Source of the DNA: Streptomyces sp. NBC_00554
Lineage (GTDB): Bacteria; Actinomycetota; Actinomycetes; Streptomycetales; Streptomycetaceae
Assembly (NCBI RefSeq): GCF_041431135.1
Contig: NZ_CP107799.1
Coordinates: 5,456,001 to 5,520,000 of the forward strand
DNA length: 64,000 nucleotides
Reading direction: 5' to 3'
How positions within the stretch are numbered: position 1 is the first letter of the stretch; the number at the start of each line of letters is the position of its first letter. Of the stretch, positions 1-9,290 are shown piece after piece. The notes below the pieces were generated by a model. It ran no database searches and was not told where the DNA came from. It saw only the letters and a program-made list of their open reading frames with translations. The position numbers and the translations under genes are program-made.

Positions 1-32
1 CCGGCATCGCCGTGCGAGTCACGGGTCACGCG

Positions 33-1130
33 TCACGCGTCCGGACGCACGACCCCCAGGATCGGCATCGAACCCGCGCCCGCGATCGTCACCGTGCGCC
101 CGGGCCGGGGAGCGTGCACCATGGCGCCGTCGCCTATGTACATCGCGACATGGCTGGCGTCGTCGAAGTAGATGATCAGATCGCCGGGGCGCATGTCCTT
201 GATGTCGATACGGGTGAGCTGCTTCCACTGCTCCTGCGAGGTGCGCGGAATCCCGTCGCCGGCGGACGCCCAGGCCTGGGAGGTCAGCCCCGAGCAGTCG
301 TACGTCTTGGGGCCCTCGGCGCCCCACTCGTACGCCTTGCCGATCTGAGCGGTCGCGTACGCCACGGCCTTCTTGCCCTGTGCGGACGTCTCGCCGCTGC
401 CCAGGGTGACGCCGGAGTTCAGCCAGGTCGTCTGCGCCTGGTACGCGGCCTCCTCCTCCAGCTTCGCCAGCCGCGCCTTCTCGTCCGCCTCCAGCTTCTC
501 CGCGGCCGCGATCTGCTGCTTGACCTTCTTCTTGGCCTCGTCCTTGGCCTCGCGGTTGGACTCCAGCTTCGTCCACTGCGCGGAGGCGTCCTTCGCGTAC
601 TGCTCCAAGTCCTGCTGGGTGCGCGTCATCTCGGCGAGCAGGCCCTCGGTCGCGTGCTCGCCCTGGCGCACCCGGCCCGCGCCGTCCAGGAACTCCTGCG
701 GGTCCTCGCTCAGCCACAGCTGCGCCTCGGGCGTCAGCCCGCCACTGCGGTACTGCGCGCGGGCCGCGGCGCCCGCGAGGTCCTTCAAGTCGTCCAGTCT
801 CTCCTGGCCCTCGACGATCTCGCGGGCCAGTCCGACGATCTGGGCGGACTGCTCCTTGACCTTCTCCTCCGCCGCGTTGTACGCGTCCGTCGCCACCGCG
901 GCGGAGTGATAGAGGGTGTCCAGCTTCGTGCGTACGGCTTCAAGCTCCTTGTTGCTCACGGAGGTTGGCGAAGTGGGGGGCAGCGACAGATCCGGACTCG
1001 TCGTCCGGGTCGATGTCGGAGTCGGTGTCGGGCTCGCGTACGCCGGGCCGGATGTCGCCAGTACCGCGCAGGCGCATGCGCAGGCCAGCGCCATGGTCAC
1101 CGTGGTCAGGCTCCGCTTGCCGGATCCCAT
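33..1130 (-). CDS. Secreted NlpC/P60 cell-wall peptidase with coiled-coil N-terminal half
   Basis: This 365-residue protein should be exported and cleave peptidoglycan stem peptides (DL-endopeptidase, RipA-like). A signal peptide covers about residues 1-32 and is followed by a Pro/Thr/Ser linker. Residues 60-235 are charged and heptad-rich, as in the coiled-coil regulatory domains of actinobacterial NlpC/P60 enzymes. The C-terminal domain (about 250-365) has the catalytic Cys279 in YDCSGL, His327 in ASHVAMY and His339 in MVHA. It lies downstream of a methyltransferase gene on the same strand with a 187-bp gap, so it probably has its own promoter. The family call is firm; the exact bond cleaved is inferred. 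Confidence 0.93.
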   Translation of the reverse strand: MGSGKRSLTTVTMALACACACAVLATSGPAYASPTPTPTSTRTTSPDLSLPPTSPTSVSNKELEAVRTKLDTLYHSAAVATDAYNAAEEKVKEQSAQIVGLAREIVEGQERLDDLKDLAGAAARAQYRSGGLTPEAQLWLSEDPQEFLDGAGRVRQGEHATEGLLAEMTRTQQDLEQYAKDASAQWTKLESNREAKDEAKKKVKQQIAAAEKLEADEKARLAKLEEEAAYQAQTTWLNSGVTLGSGETSAQGKKAVAYATAQIGKAYEWGAEGPKTYDCSGLTSQAWASAGDGIPRTSQEQWKQLTRIDIKDMRPGDLIIYFDDASHVAMYIGDGAMVHAPRPGRTVTIAGAGSMPILGVVRPDA

Positions 1131-1317
1131 TTCCCCGCCCCCAAACTGATTGACCGTCAGTAACTTACGGACGCCCCCGGGATCGTGCCATGTCGGCGCG
1201 CAACACGACAGAGGCGAGCAAGAACTCCCTTTCCCCCTCCTCGCCCCGGCAAGACGATCTCCCCGTGATCTCCCCGCCTGTGTGACGAACGGCTCACACC
1301 CATCGTTCCCCCGCAGG

Positions 1318-2136
1318 TCACGCCCGGGGAGCCAACGCCTCCCAGCGCAGCGTCACTTCGCCCTGCCGCCAGCGGGATATCCCGTCCGTCACCGGCCAGT
1401 CGGCCGTCAGGTCGCGGACCGCCCGGATCCAGCGCTGCCGGGCGCCGTAGGAGGCGTAGGGCGCGGCGGCGGCCCAGGCGCGGTCGAAGTCGCGCAGGAA
1501 CGCGTGCACGGGCTCGCCCTGGACGTTGCGGTGGATGAGGGCCTTCGGGAGGCGCTCGGCGAGGTCGGACGGGCGGTCCAGGGAGCCGAGTCGGGTGGCG
1601 AAGGTGACCGTGCGCGGGCCCTCCGGGCCGAGGGCGACCCAGACGTGCCGGCGCCCGATCTCGTCGCAGGTGCCCTCGACCAGCAGGCCGCCGCGCGACC
1701 CGGCCGAGGGGTCCGCCGGTGCGAGGCGGGCGCACAGGCGTGCCCAGACGGCGGCGACCTGCTCCTCGTCGTACTGCCGGAGCACGTTGGCCGCCCGGAT
1801 GAGCAGGGGGCGGCCCGGCACCGGGACCTCGAAGCCGCCGTGCCGGAAGACCAGCCCCTCGCGCTCGTACGGGTGCGCGGCCGCGACCCGGGCCGGTTCG
1901 ATCTCGACGCCCACCACGCGCGTGCGTGGAGCGACGGTACGCAGGCGCTGGAGCAGTTCGACCGCGGTCCAGGGCGCGGCGCCATAGCCGAGGTCGACCG
2001 CGACAGGGTCGTCGGCACGGCGCAGTTCGGCTCCGTGGGTGGCCGCGATCCAGCGGTCCATACGGCGCAGGCGGTTGGGGTTGGTCGTCCCGCGCGTCAC
2101 CGTTCCCACGGGGCGGGACGCGGCGCGGGCTGTCAT
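1318..2136 (-). CDS. Class I SAM-dependent methyltransferase-like protein
   Basis: I chose the ATG at 2136 (MTARAASRPVG), giving 272 residues; the frame stays open upstream but that part has no coding character. A Rossmann motif I resembling SAM-binding enzymes (VDLGYGAAPWT) sits near residue 48, and a charged motif II (VVGVEIEPARV) follows. The substrate is not evident. The gene is divergent from mshA across about 280 bp, and an NlpC/P60 gene follows on the same strand. Family assignment is from motifs only. Confidence 0.85.
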   Translation of the reverse strand: MTARAASRPVGTVTRGTTNPNRLRRMDRWIAATHGAELRRADDPVAVDLGYGAAPWTAVELLQRLRTVAPRTRVVGVEIEPARVAAAHPYEREGLVFRHGGFEVPVPGRPLLIRAANVLRQYDEEQVAAVWARLCARLAPADPSAGSRGGLLVEGTCDEIGRRHVWVALGPEGPRTVTFATRLGSLDRPSDLAERLPKALIHRNVQGEPVHAFLRDFDRAWAAAAPYASYGARQRWIRAVRDLTADWPVTDGISRWRQGEVTLRWEALAPRA

Positions 2137-2190
2137 GCGTACGAGGGTATGCGGGCGCGACGGAGGCCGTGCGGGCCTGTGGATAACCCC

Positions 2191-2230
2191 CAGAACTTGC
2201 GAGAACCCGCGAGAACCCGCGAGAACCTGG
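2191..2230. repeat. Four 10-bp tandem repeats in the mshA upstream gap
   Basis: The unit gagaacccgc occurs twice exactly (2201-2220). It is flanked by degenerate copies cagaacttgc (2191-2200) and gagaacctgg (2221-2230). The array lies in the divergent gap between the methyltransferase and mshA, where promoters for both should be. The 10-bp period is close to one DNA turn, so a protein could bind each unit on one face; that is speculation. Confidence 0.8.
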
Positions 2231-2415
2231 ACGACTCGGATGGCGCGGATGCCCCCGGCAGCCCCGCGGCACGCAAAAGATCCTCGAACGGTTGAGCGAG
2301 TAGGAGTAATGATTCGGCAAAGAGGAAATGGAGCGGACGGATCCGGCGTTCTCCCTCTCTGGAGGGTGTCCCACATCCTCCGGCAGGCATGCCCGCAGCG
2401 AGGAGGAACCGCCAC

Positions 2416-3753
2416 GTGAGCCAGTACGTCAGCAGGCTCGGGCGTCGCTCCCCGGCGGCGTCCGGCCGCCTCAGGCTGCACCGCAGGCCCCGCCGCGTCG
2501 CGATGCTCTCCGTGCACACCTCACCCCTGCACCAGCCCGGAATGGGCGACGCGGGCGGCATGAACGTGTACATCGTGGAACTCGCCCAGCGCCTCGCCGC
2601 GATCAACATCGAGGTCGAGATCTTCACGCGCGCCACCACGGCCGCCCTCCCGCCGACCGTCGAACTCGCCCCCGGCGTCCTCGTGCGCCACGTCGACGCG
2701 GGCCCCTACGAAGGCCTCGCCAAGGAAGACCTCCCGGCCCAGCTGTGCGCCTTCACGCACGGCGTCATGCAGGCCTGGGCGGGCCACCGGCCCGGCTACT
2801 ACGACCTCGTGCACTCCCACTACTGGCTCTCCGGCCACGTCGGCTGGCTCGCCGCCGAACGCTGGGGCGCCCCCCTGGTGCACGCGATGCACACCATGGC
2901 CAAGGTCAAGAACGCCGCGCTCGCCGAGGGCGACACCCCCGAGCCCGCCGCGCGTGTCATCGGTGAGACCCAGATCGTGCGCGCCGCCGACCGTCTCATC
3001 GCCAACACCGCCGAAGAGGCCGACGAGCTCGTACGCCACTACGAGGCCGACCGCGGCAAGGTCGCCGTCGTCCACCCGGGCGTCAACCTCGACCGCTTCC
3101 GCCCCGCCGACGGCCGTGCCGCCGCGCGCGCCCGCCTCGGTCTCCCGCAGGACGCCCTGATCCCCCTGTTCGCGGGCCGCATACAGCCCCTGAAGGCCCC
3201 GGACGTGCTGCTGCGCGCGGTCGCCGTCCTGCTCGACGAGCGGCCCGACCTGCGCTCGAACATCGTCGTCCCCGTAGTGGGCGGTCCCAGCGGCAGCGGC
3301 CTCGCCAAGCCCGAGGGGCTGCAGAAGCTGGCCTCGCGGCTGGGTATCGCCGACGTCGTGCGCTTCCACCCGCCCGTCGGGCAGGAGCAGCTCGCGGACT
3401 GGTTCCGGGCCGCGTCGGTGCTGGTGATGCCCTCGTACAGCGAGTCGTTCGGGCTGGTCGCCATAGAGGCTCAGGCGGCCGGTACGCCGGTGCTCGCGGC
3501 CTCCGTCGGCGGGCTGCCCGTCGCCGTCCGCGACCAGGAGACCGGCTTCCTGGTGAAGGGGCACGATCCCGCCGCCTACGCGCGCGTGCTGCGCGATTTC
3601 GCGGACCACACCGACCTGTCCGCCCGTATGGGCGGGGCCGCCGCCCGGCACGCGATGGGCTTCGGCTGGGACACCTCGGCCGCGGCCACGGCGGACGTCT
3701 ACACGGCCGCGATGCAGGAACACAGGCGTCGCGTACGCTCCCACCATGGCTGA
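2416..3753 (+). CDS. mshA: D-inositol-3-phosphate glycosyltransferase MshA (mycothiol biosynthesis)
   Basis: MshA transfers N-acetylglucosamine from UDP-GlcNAc to 1L-myo-inositol-1-phosphate, the first step to mycothiol, the main thiol of actinobacteria. I start it at the GTG at 2416 (445 residues) because AGGAGGA (2401-2407) sits 8 bp upstream; an in-frame ATG at 2389 precedes that ribosome site. It is a GT-B enzyme of family GT4. The glycine-rich GMGDAGGMNVY loop is N-terminal, and the EX7E-type nucleotide-sugar motif SYSESFGLVAIEAQAAG is C-terminal. The stop overlaps the start of the YbjN gene by 8 bp, so the two are translationally coupled. Confidence 0.96.
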   Translation: MSQYVSRLGRRSPAASGRLRLHRRPRRVAMLSVHTSPLHQPGMGDAGGMNVYIVELAQRLAAINIEVEIFTRATTAALPPTVELAPGVLVRHVDAGPYEGLAKEDLPAQLCAFTHGVMQAWAGHRPGYYDLVHSHYWLSGHVGWLAAERWGAPLVHAMHTMAKVKNAALAEGDTPEPAARVIGETQIVRAADRLIANTAEEADELVRHYEADRGKVAVVHPGVNLDRFRPADGRAAARARLGLPQDALIPLFAGRIQPLKAPDVLLRAVAVLLDERPDLRSNIVVPVVGGPSGSGLAKPEGLQKLASRLGIADVVRFHPPVGQEQLADWFRAASVLVMPSYSESFGLVAIEAQAAGTPVLAASVGGLPVAVRDQETGFLVKGHDPAAYARVLRDFADHTDLSARMGGAAARHAMGFGWDTSAAATADVYTAAMQEHRRRVRSHHG

Positions 3754-4246
3754 TGTACGGCAGGCGGCACAGGTCATCGAGGGGGTCCTCAAGGACGCCG
3801 AACTCGACTGGGAGAGCCCCGGGCCCGGCAATTTCGTGGTGAAGCTCCCCGGAACCCGGAAGCTGTCGACGACCGTCTCGCTGATCGCCGGCAGGCACTC
3901 TCTGTCGATCAACGCCTTCGTGATCCGCCACCCCGACGAGAACGAACCGGGTGTGCACCGCTGGCTCCTGGAGCGCAACCTCAAGCTGTACGGGGTGAGT
4001 TACGCGATCGACTCCCTCGGTGACATCTATGTGGCCGGGAAGCTGCCGCTGGCCGCGGTCACGCCGGACGAGATCGACCGCCTGCTCGGCTCGGTCCTGG
4101 AGGCCGCCGACGGCTCCTTCAACACCCTCCTTGAGCTCGGTTTCGCCTCCGCGATCCGCAAGGAGTACGCCTGGCGGATGTCCCGCGGTGAATCGACCCG
4201 CAACCTGGACGCGTTCAGCCACCTGACCCAGCGTCCCGCCAACTGA
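3746..4246 (+). CDS. YbjN-domain protein coupled to mshA
   Basis: This 166-residue protein belongs to the YbjN family, whose fold resembles type III secretion chaperones and whose biochemical role in actinobacteria is unknown. The ATG at 3746 overlaps the mshA stop (3751-3753), so it is probably translated with mshA. Conserved features include the DAELDWESPGPGNFVVKLPG segment near the N-terminus and NLKLYGVSYAIDSLGDIYV centrally. No signal peptide or membrane segment is visible, so it is cytoplasmic. A link to mycothiol or to folding of MshA is only a guess from the overlap. Confidence 0.9.
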   Translation: MADVRQAAQVIEGVLKDAELDWESPGPGNFVVKLPGTRKLSTTVSLIAGRHSLSINAFVIRHPDENEPGVHRWLLERNLKLYGVSYAIDSLGDIYVAGKLPLAAVTPDEIDRLLGSVLEAADGSFNTLLELGFASAIRKEYAWRMSRGESTRNLDAFSHLTQRPAN

Positions 4247-4383
4247 CCTCCGTCATCCGCTAATCAAGCGCTGCACGACCCCTTCCCCGCCTGGGGTCCC
4301 CGTGGCATGCTCACCGCCGACGCAGATATGAACGTCGTTTACATCCATGAACTTCAGCTGAAGTCGACGGAAGGCGGGCGGGT

Positions 4384-6084
4384 ATGGGCAACCAGCACAT
4401 GGGGGTCAGCAGACGCGGCCTGCTCGGCAGCGCCATCGCCGTGGCGGCCGCAGCCGCGACCGGCGGAACGGCGACGGCCGCCACGTCCGCATCCCCAAGG
4501 GCGTCCCAGGGGGCATCACAGCGGGGCGAAGTCCCCGCTCTCTGGCACGAGTTCACCCGCACCCCCTTCACCCACCCGCAGATCCCGTACGTCGGCAGGG
4601 CCGGCTACCGCGCCGGCGCGGCGCGCTTCCCCCGCCGCCCCGTGGTGACCGACGTACGGGACTACGGAGCCGTCGCGGACGACGGGGCCACCGACTGCGC
4701 CCCCGCGATCAACCGTGCCATCGCTGCCGCCGGAAAGGCCGGCGGTGGCACGGTTCTCATCCCGCCCGGCACCTTCCGCATCGACGACCTGATCCGCATC
4801 GGGTACTCGAACGTCGTCCTGCGCGGCGCCGGCAGCGGCCGTACGAAGTTGTACGCGACCAGGAACCTCACCGAGCTCATCGGCGTCTACGGCTCCCGCT
4901 ACGGCGGCGACAAGTCGTCCTGGTCCTGGGCCGGCGGCCTGATCTGGCTCTGCCCGACGGACCGCTTCACGACCCTCACGACCGCCATCAAGGCCAAGGC
5001 ATGGCCCTTCGAGGGCTGGACCGGCAACAAGCGCGACGAGTGGCAGACGCTGACGACCCTCGCACCGGCGCGCCAGGGCTCCCGTTCGGTGCGCGTGGCG
5101 GACCCCGGGAAACTGAAGCCCGGCCAACTCGTCCTCCTGCGCCTCGCCGACGACGCCGACCACACGCTCCTGGAGCACATGTCGGGCGGCGGCCCGGGCA
5201 CCGAGGCGTACGTCTGGGACGACAAGACGAAGCTGACGAGTTACGTCCCCTACGAGTGGCCCGTACGCATCGCGCGCATGCAGGGCGAAAAGGTCACCCT
5301 GGAGAGGCCACTTCCGCTGGACGTACGCCCCGAATGGGACCCGCGGCTGACCACGCACGTCGAGCCGCTGACGGGCTCCGGCGTCGAAGGCCTCACCCTG
5401 GAAGCGGTGGAAACCCCGCAGAGCCCCCACCTCCTGGACAAGGGCTACAACGGCGTCACCTTCCAGTGTGCGTACGACTGCTGGGCCGACGACGTGGTCG
5501 TACGTCACGTGGACAACGGCTTCGGCCTGGTCGCCGCCTCCGCCTGCACCCTGCGCCGCACGCGCGTTGCGGGCCGCGGCGCCCACCATCCGTACTTCTG
5601 CCGCGAGGGCTCGCACGACAACCTCGTCGAGGACTTCACCATCGAGCAGCGCACGGTCCCGGCGCCCGCCGGAACCCAGCTCCACGGCATCAACGTGGAA
5701 GGCCTCTCCTCGTACAACGTCTGGTCCCGCGGCGACATGAAGATGGGCACCTTCGACTCCCACCGCGGCCTGCCGTTCGCCAACGTCCGCACCGACATCA
5801 CGGTCGACAACACCGGCACGCACGGCGGCGACTACTCGGCGGGCCCCCTCTTCGGCGCCCGCTTCACCCACTGGAACATCCGCGTCACCAACTCCCGCGC
5901 CGGCCTGATGAAGATCGACGGCCTCGCGCCCCACAGCGCCACGGTCGGCATCAACGAGGTGACGGAGTTCGGCCAGATCGACGTACCCGACTTCACCGGC
6001 GACCTCCACGCGCGCGTGGAGCTGTACGGCACCACGGACGTCGTACGCCCGCGGAACCTGTACGAGGCTCAGCGGGCCTTCTGA
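4384..6084 (+). CDS. Tat-exported pectate-lyase-like beta-helix protein
   Basis: The 566-residue product starts with a twin-arginine signal (SRRGLLGSAIAVAAAAA, residues 9-25), so it is exported folded. Residues about 85-150 match the pectate lyase superfamily / GH55-like beta-helix entry (VRDYGAVADDGATDCAPAIN, then GGGTVLIPPGTFRI). The rest has the repetitive hydrophobic/Asn pattern of a right-handed parallel beta-helix. It probably acts on a polysaccharide outside the cell, but the substrate cannot be read from the sequence. It converges with the next methyltransferase gene, the two stops being 1 bp apart. Confidence 0.88.
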   Translation: MGNQHMGVSRRGLLGSAIAVAAAAATGGTATAATSASPRASQGASQRGEVPALWHEFTRTPFTHPQIPYVGRAGYRAGAARFPRRPVVTDVRDYGAVADDGATDCAPAINRAIAAAGKAGGGTVLIPPGTFRIDDLIRIGYSNVVLRGAGSGRTKLYATRNLTELIGVYGSRYGGDKSSWSWAGGLIWLCPTDRFTTLTTAIKAKAWPFEGWTGNKRDEWQTLTTLAPARQGSRSVRVADPGKLKPGQLVLLRLADDADHTLLEHMSGGGPGTEAYVWDDKTKLTSYVPYEWPVRIARMQGEKVTLERPLPLDVRPEWDPRLTTHVEPLTGSGVEGLTLEAVETPQSPHLLDKGYNGVTFQCAYDCWADDVVVRHVDNGFGLVAASACTLRRTRVAGRGAHHPYFCREGSHDNLVEDFTIEQRTVPAPAGTQLHGINVEGLSSYNVWSRGDMKMGTFDSHRGLPFANVRTDITVDNTGTHGGDYSAGPLFGARFTHWNIRVTNSRAGLMKIDGLAPHSATVGINEVTEFGQIDVPDFTGDLHARVELYGTTDVVRPRNLYEAQRAF

Positions 6085-6085
6085 C

Positions 6086-6733
6086 TCAGTGGAGGGCGTC
6101 GTACCCGACGAAGGTGAACATCCGTTCGCCGGGCGGCAGTGGGCGGGGCTCGCCGGTGTACCGGTGGGCCCCGACGGCGAATCCGAGCTCGGGGTCGGAG
6201 ACCCACAGCCGCTCGAACCCGCGCTCCTCCAGCCACGCGCACACCTGCGGGACCAGGTCCCGCGTGACTTCGATCTGCCGGCTGCGCGTCCACACCAGCG
6301 TTCCGCCCGGCCGGCACAGCATGGTGCAGTGGTCGATCGCGCGCTCGACGTCCGCGTCGGCGAGGTTGCCGAGCACGCCGCAGAGCAGCACCAGATCGGC
6401 GGGCGCCACGCGCGCGTAGTGGTCGGTCAAGGAGGCGTCCCCGACGACGACTTCGACCTGCGTCAGCCCGGCGGCCTCGGCCGCGCGCACGGCCGCCTCG
6501 GCGTTCTGCCCGTCCAACTCGACGAGCCGCGCCCGGACATCGCTGCGACGCGGGTGTTCGGCGAGTACGCCGATCAGGTCGCGCCCCTGTCCGGCGCAGA
6601 GGCTGATGACCGTGAGCGGTCCCGGCGGAGCCTCGTCGAGGGCGAGGCGGACGCGCGCCTGGACGAGCGCGAGGCGCTGTTCGAGCCAGGAGCCGGGAGT
6701 GTCGTACGCGGCATGCCATTCGTGCCAGTCCAT
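6086..6733 (-). CDS. Class I SAM-dependent methyltransferase
   Basis: The preferred start is the ATG at 6733 (MDWHEWHAAYDTPG, 215 residues); the upstream in-frame ATG at 6775 would overlap the AraC gene end. Motif I is clear (ISLCAGQGRDLIG), followed by the acidic ribose-binding end of strand 2 (RLVELDGQNAE) and a post-II Asp (VVVGDASLTDHY). The substrate is unknown. The stop abuts the beta-helix gene stop in a convergent arrangement. An AraC regulator lies upstream on the same strand, 38 bp away, and may be co-transcribed. Confidence 0.88.
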   Translation of the reverse strand: MDWHEWHAAYDTPGSWLEQRLALVQARVRLALDEAPPGPLTVISLCAGQGRDLIGVLAEHPRRSDVRARLVELDGQNAEAAVRAAEAAGLTQVEVVVGDASLTDHYARVAPADLVLLCGVLGNLADADVERAIDHCTMLCRPGGTLVWTRSRQIEVTRDLVPQVCAWLEERGFERLWVSDPELGFAVGAHRYTGEPRPLPPGERMFTFVGYDALH

Positions 6734-6771
6734 GCGCGGGAGCCTACGGCGATCACCGGAGCCCGCGGAAT

Positions 6772-7602
6772 TCAATTGTTTCCCGACCGCGCGTACCGCC
6801 CCGGGGGCACTCCCACCAACTTCCTGAAATGGCGGGTGAGATGGGACTGGTCGAAGAAGCCGGTCGCCGGTGCCACCTCGCCCGGCGGCCGTCCGTCGAG
6901 CAGCAGGCGGCGGGCGCGTTCGACGCGGCGGGACATCAGGTACTGGTGCGGGGCTATCCCGAAGGCCGCGCTGAACGCCCGTACCAGATGGGCGGGATGG
7001 GCCTGCAGGAGACGGGCGGCCTCCTCCAGGGCGATGCCTTCGACGAGCCGCGCGTCGAGGAGCTCGCGCAGCCGGTGGGCGAGGGTGCGGTCGGGGCGCG
7101 AGGGCTCTCCGGGCAGGTGGGGCCGCAGATGCCCGCGCAGCCGCTCTCCCACCAGGGTCAGCCTGCTCTCGGCCTCCAGCTCGTCCCCGGGATGCGCGAG
7201 CGCGGTGTGCAACTGCCCCACGCGGCGCCGCAGTACGGGATCCACCAGGTCCGGCGCGTCCACCGCGGGCCCGATGAAGCTCTTGTCGAGCCGGCTCAGG
7301 TCCAGATACAGGACGCGCTTGCGGAAGCCGTCCTCGGTGACCGGGGAACCGTTGTGCGGGATGTACGGCGGCAGCAGCGAGACCGTGTCGTGCGGGGTGC
7401 CGTGCTCATGCCGGTCGAGGTCGTACCGTACGGCCCCGTCGTCGACGATCAGCAGCGTCCACGCCTCGTGCACATGCATCGGGTACGCGTACTCGGTGTA
7501 GTGGGCGTGGAACACCTCCACGACACCCGGGACGCGCGGGCGCCACGCGGAGATCTCCCGCTGGGGGCGCGGGGGACGGTGCTGCGGGCGCTGCGGGGCC
7601 AT
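6772..7602 (-). CDS. AraC-family transcriptional regulator (cupin sensor)
   Basis: I start at the ATG at 7602 (MAPQRPQHRPP, 276 residues). The N-terminal half is a cupin-like AraC binding domain (EYAYPMHVHEAWTLL, then YDLDRHEHGTPHDTVSLLPPYIPH). The C-terminal 100 residues hold two helix-turn-helix units, with RVERARRLLLDGRPPGEVA and GFFDQSHLTRHFRKLVGVPPGRY as the diagnostic AraC signature. It is divergent from a DUF2000 gene about 50 bp away. AraC-DUF2000 pairs are common in actinobacteria, so the neighbour is the likely target. Confidence 0.93.
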   Translation of the reverse strand: MAPQRPQHRPPRPQREISAWRPRVPGVVEVFHAHYTEYAYPMHVHEAWTLLIVDDGAVRYDLDRHEHGTPHDTVSLLPPYIPHNGSPVTEDGFRKRVLYLDLSRLDKSFIGPAVDAPDLVDPVLRRRVGQLHTALAHPGDELEAESRLTLVGERLRGHLRPHLPGEPSRPDRTLAHRLRELLDARLVEGIALEEAARLLQAHPAHLVRAFSAAFGIAPHQYLMSRRVERARRLLLDGRPPGEVAPATGFFDQSHLTRHFRKLVGVPPGRYARSGNN

Positions 7603-7652
7603 GCAAAGAACGTACAAGACGTCGTCGCATGGACGTCGGCAGTCTCGATGGC

Positions 7653-8108
7653 ATGAGCACCGAGACCCCTGCCGACAACGCCGCGGACAACGTCCCCATC
7701 CGTTTCGACACCAAGATCGCCGTCCTGCTGCGGGACGACCTGGAGCCCTGGCAACGACTGAATGTGACCGCTTTCCTGGTCAGCGGCCTGGGGGCGACGG
7801 TTCCCGAGGTGATCGGGGAGCCGTACGCCGATGCGGACGGCGTCCCCTACCTGCCGATGTTCCGCCAGCCTGTGCTGATCTTCGAGGGCTCGAAGGAGAC
7901 CCTGACCGCCGCGCACGGCCGGGCCCTCACGCGGGTGCTGCCGCGAGCCGTCTTCACCTCCGACCTGTTCGCCACCGGCAACGACCGGGACAACCGCACG
8001 GCCGTGAAGGCCGTGCGGACCGGGGATCTGGACCTCGTGGGACTCGCGGTGTACGGGCCGCGGAACGCGGTGGACAAGGTGCTGAAGGGGGCGCGGATGC
8101 ATCCCTGA
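7653..8108 (+). CDS. DUF2000 family protein
   Basis: The DUF2000 family has a peptidyl-tRNA-hydrolase-II-like fold and no established function. I prefer the ATG at 7653 (MSTETPADN, 151 residues) over 7629; neither has a strong ribosome site. Family signatures are FDTKIAVLLRDDLEPWQRLN at the start, GEPYADADG in the middle and the terminal GLAVYGPRNAVDKVLKG. It is divergent from an AraC regulator that probably controls it. Confidence 0.85.
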   Translation: MSTETPADNAADNVPIRFDTKIAVLLRDDLEPWQRLNVTAFLVSGLGATVPEVIGEPYADADGVPYLPMFRQPVLIFEGSKETLTAAHGRALTRVLPRAVFTSDLFATGNDRDNRTAVKAVRTGDLDLVGLAVYGPRNAVDKVLKGARMHP

Positions 8109-8156
8109 GGCCCCCTGAGTCCTTAGGCGACGCACTGCCTCGGGCGACGACCTGCT

Positions 8157-9128
8157 TCAGGCGACGACCTCGAACAGCCCGCTCTGGGAGCCGAGCTTGC
8201 TGAGGGAGATCTTGCCGGGGATGCCGTTGGCGTCGGCGCCGTCGTAGCCGAGGTGGCGCTGCCACTTGGCGTAGGCGGCGATGGTCTTCGAGCCGAAGGA
8301 GCCGTCGCCGGCGTAGGTCTTGGCGAGGTAGCCGAGCTTGACCAGGGCGGCCTCGGTGAGGTTCGTCCCCGCCATGTAGCTGACGTGGCCCTGCTTGGCG
8401 GCCGGGTCCTTCTTCGCGGCGCCGATGAGACGGGACAGGTCGACGCGGGGCTTGGACGCGGTACCGGTGCCGGGCTTGGTGGGCTTCGTCGGCTTGGTGG
8501 GCTTGGGCGTGCCCGGCTTGGCCGGGGTGGTCTTGATGGGCGTGTCCGCGAGCTGCTTCTTCACGTCGGACCGGAAGTCGTCCATGTCGAAGCTGGGGTC
8601 GACCTTGCCGGGCTGGACCTCCTTGTGCCCGGCGATCGACTTCTCGGACCAGCCGTGGGCCCGGCACAGGGCGGCGGCCCAGAGCACGGCCTTGCGGTAC
8701 TGCGCGTCCGGGTACGGGTCCTTGCCGTTGCCGCGGTTCTCGATCTCCAGGCCGTACAGGACATCGTTGCCGTCGGCGTTGGCCTGGTTGTCCTTCGGGA
8801 GCGTGGTCTCCTCGCGCAGCGCGTTGAGGACGTCGAGGTCGACTGAGCCGGCGTGGTTGGCGCGGCCGTGGCCGATCAGCCACAGGCCGTCGGTCTTGCC
8901 CAGCCAGGCGTGGCAGAGCGGGCCGGGGAGGTCGGACCTGCCCTTGAAGCAGAGCTCTCTGTCGTCGTGTCCCGCCGTGTGGTGGATCAGTACGCCGATG
9001 ACGGGGCCGAACTTCTTACCCGTCGCCGAGTCGCGGTTGTGGGTCTTCCAGCCGGTGTGCTCGTGGACGGTGAGGCCTTCGGCCTTCATCGCGGCGAGGG
9101 TCTCAGCGGCGGTCAGAGGTGTGGCCAT
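8157..9128 (-). CDS. N-acetylmuramoyl-L-alanine amidase, endolysin-like (no signal peptide)
   Basis: The 323-residue protein cleaves the MurNAc-L-Ala bond. Residues about 40-185 form an amidase_2/PGRP domain with zinc ligands His49 (IHHTAG), His168 (AGHKEVQ) and probably Asp177 (KVDP). A TKPTKPTKP linker (about 200-220) leads to a C-terminal cell-wall-binding module of the peptidoglycan-binding type (GYLAKTYAGDGSFGSKTIAAYAKWQ). AAGGAACACAGCC precedes the ATG. There is no signal peptide, as in phage endolysins. A domesticated phage or tail-related enzyme is possible, although similar stand-alone genes are common in Streptomyces. Confidence 0.92.
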   Translation of the reverse strand: MATPLTAAETLAAMKAEGLTVHEHTGWKTHNRDSATGKKFGPVIGVLIHHTAGHDDRELCFKGRSDLPGPLCHAWLGKTDGLWLIGHGRANHAGSVDLDVLNALREETTLPKDNQANADGNDVLYGLEIENRGNGKDPYPDAQYRKAVLWAAALCRAHGWSEKSIAGHKEVQPGKVDPSFDMDDFRSDVKKQLADTPIKTTPAKPGTPKPTKPTKPTKPGTGTASKPRVDLSRLIGAAKKDPAAKQGHVSYMAGTNLTEAALVKLGYLAKTYAGDGSFGSKTIAAYAKWQRHLGYDGADANGIPGKISLSKLGSQSGLFEVVA

Positions 9129-9290
9129 GGCTGTGTTCCTTTCGGGGCGGCGCGGTCATCAGGCGGTCGTGCGGGTGCGGGTACTGGTGGTACTCGTACC
9201 GGGCCGTAAGTGTTCAGCCCGGGACGGGAGTTGAGACGCGGGTGCCTGGGAGTCGAGCCATGTCGTGTGCACCGCTCAGCATTGCGGAAC

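Noticed and set aside
1131..1317. Possible ydaO/c-di-AMP riboswitch upstream of the NlpC/P60 gene
   Set aside because: Such leaders occur before wall-hydrolase genes in Streptomyces, but the conserved core blocks could not be found in this 187-bp gap.
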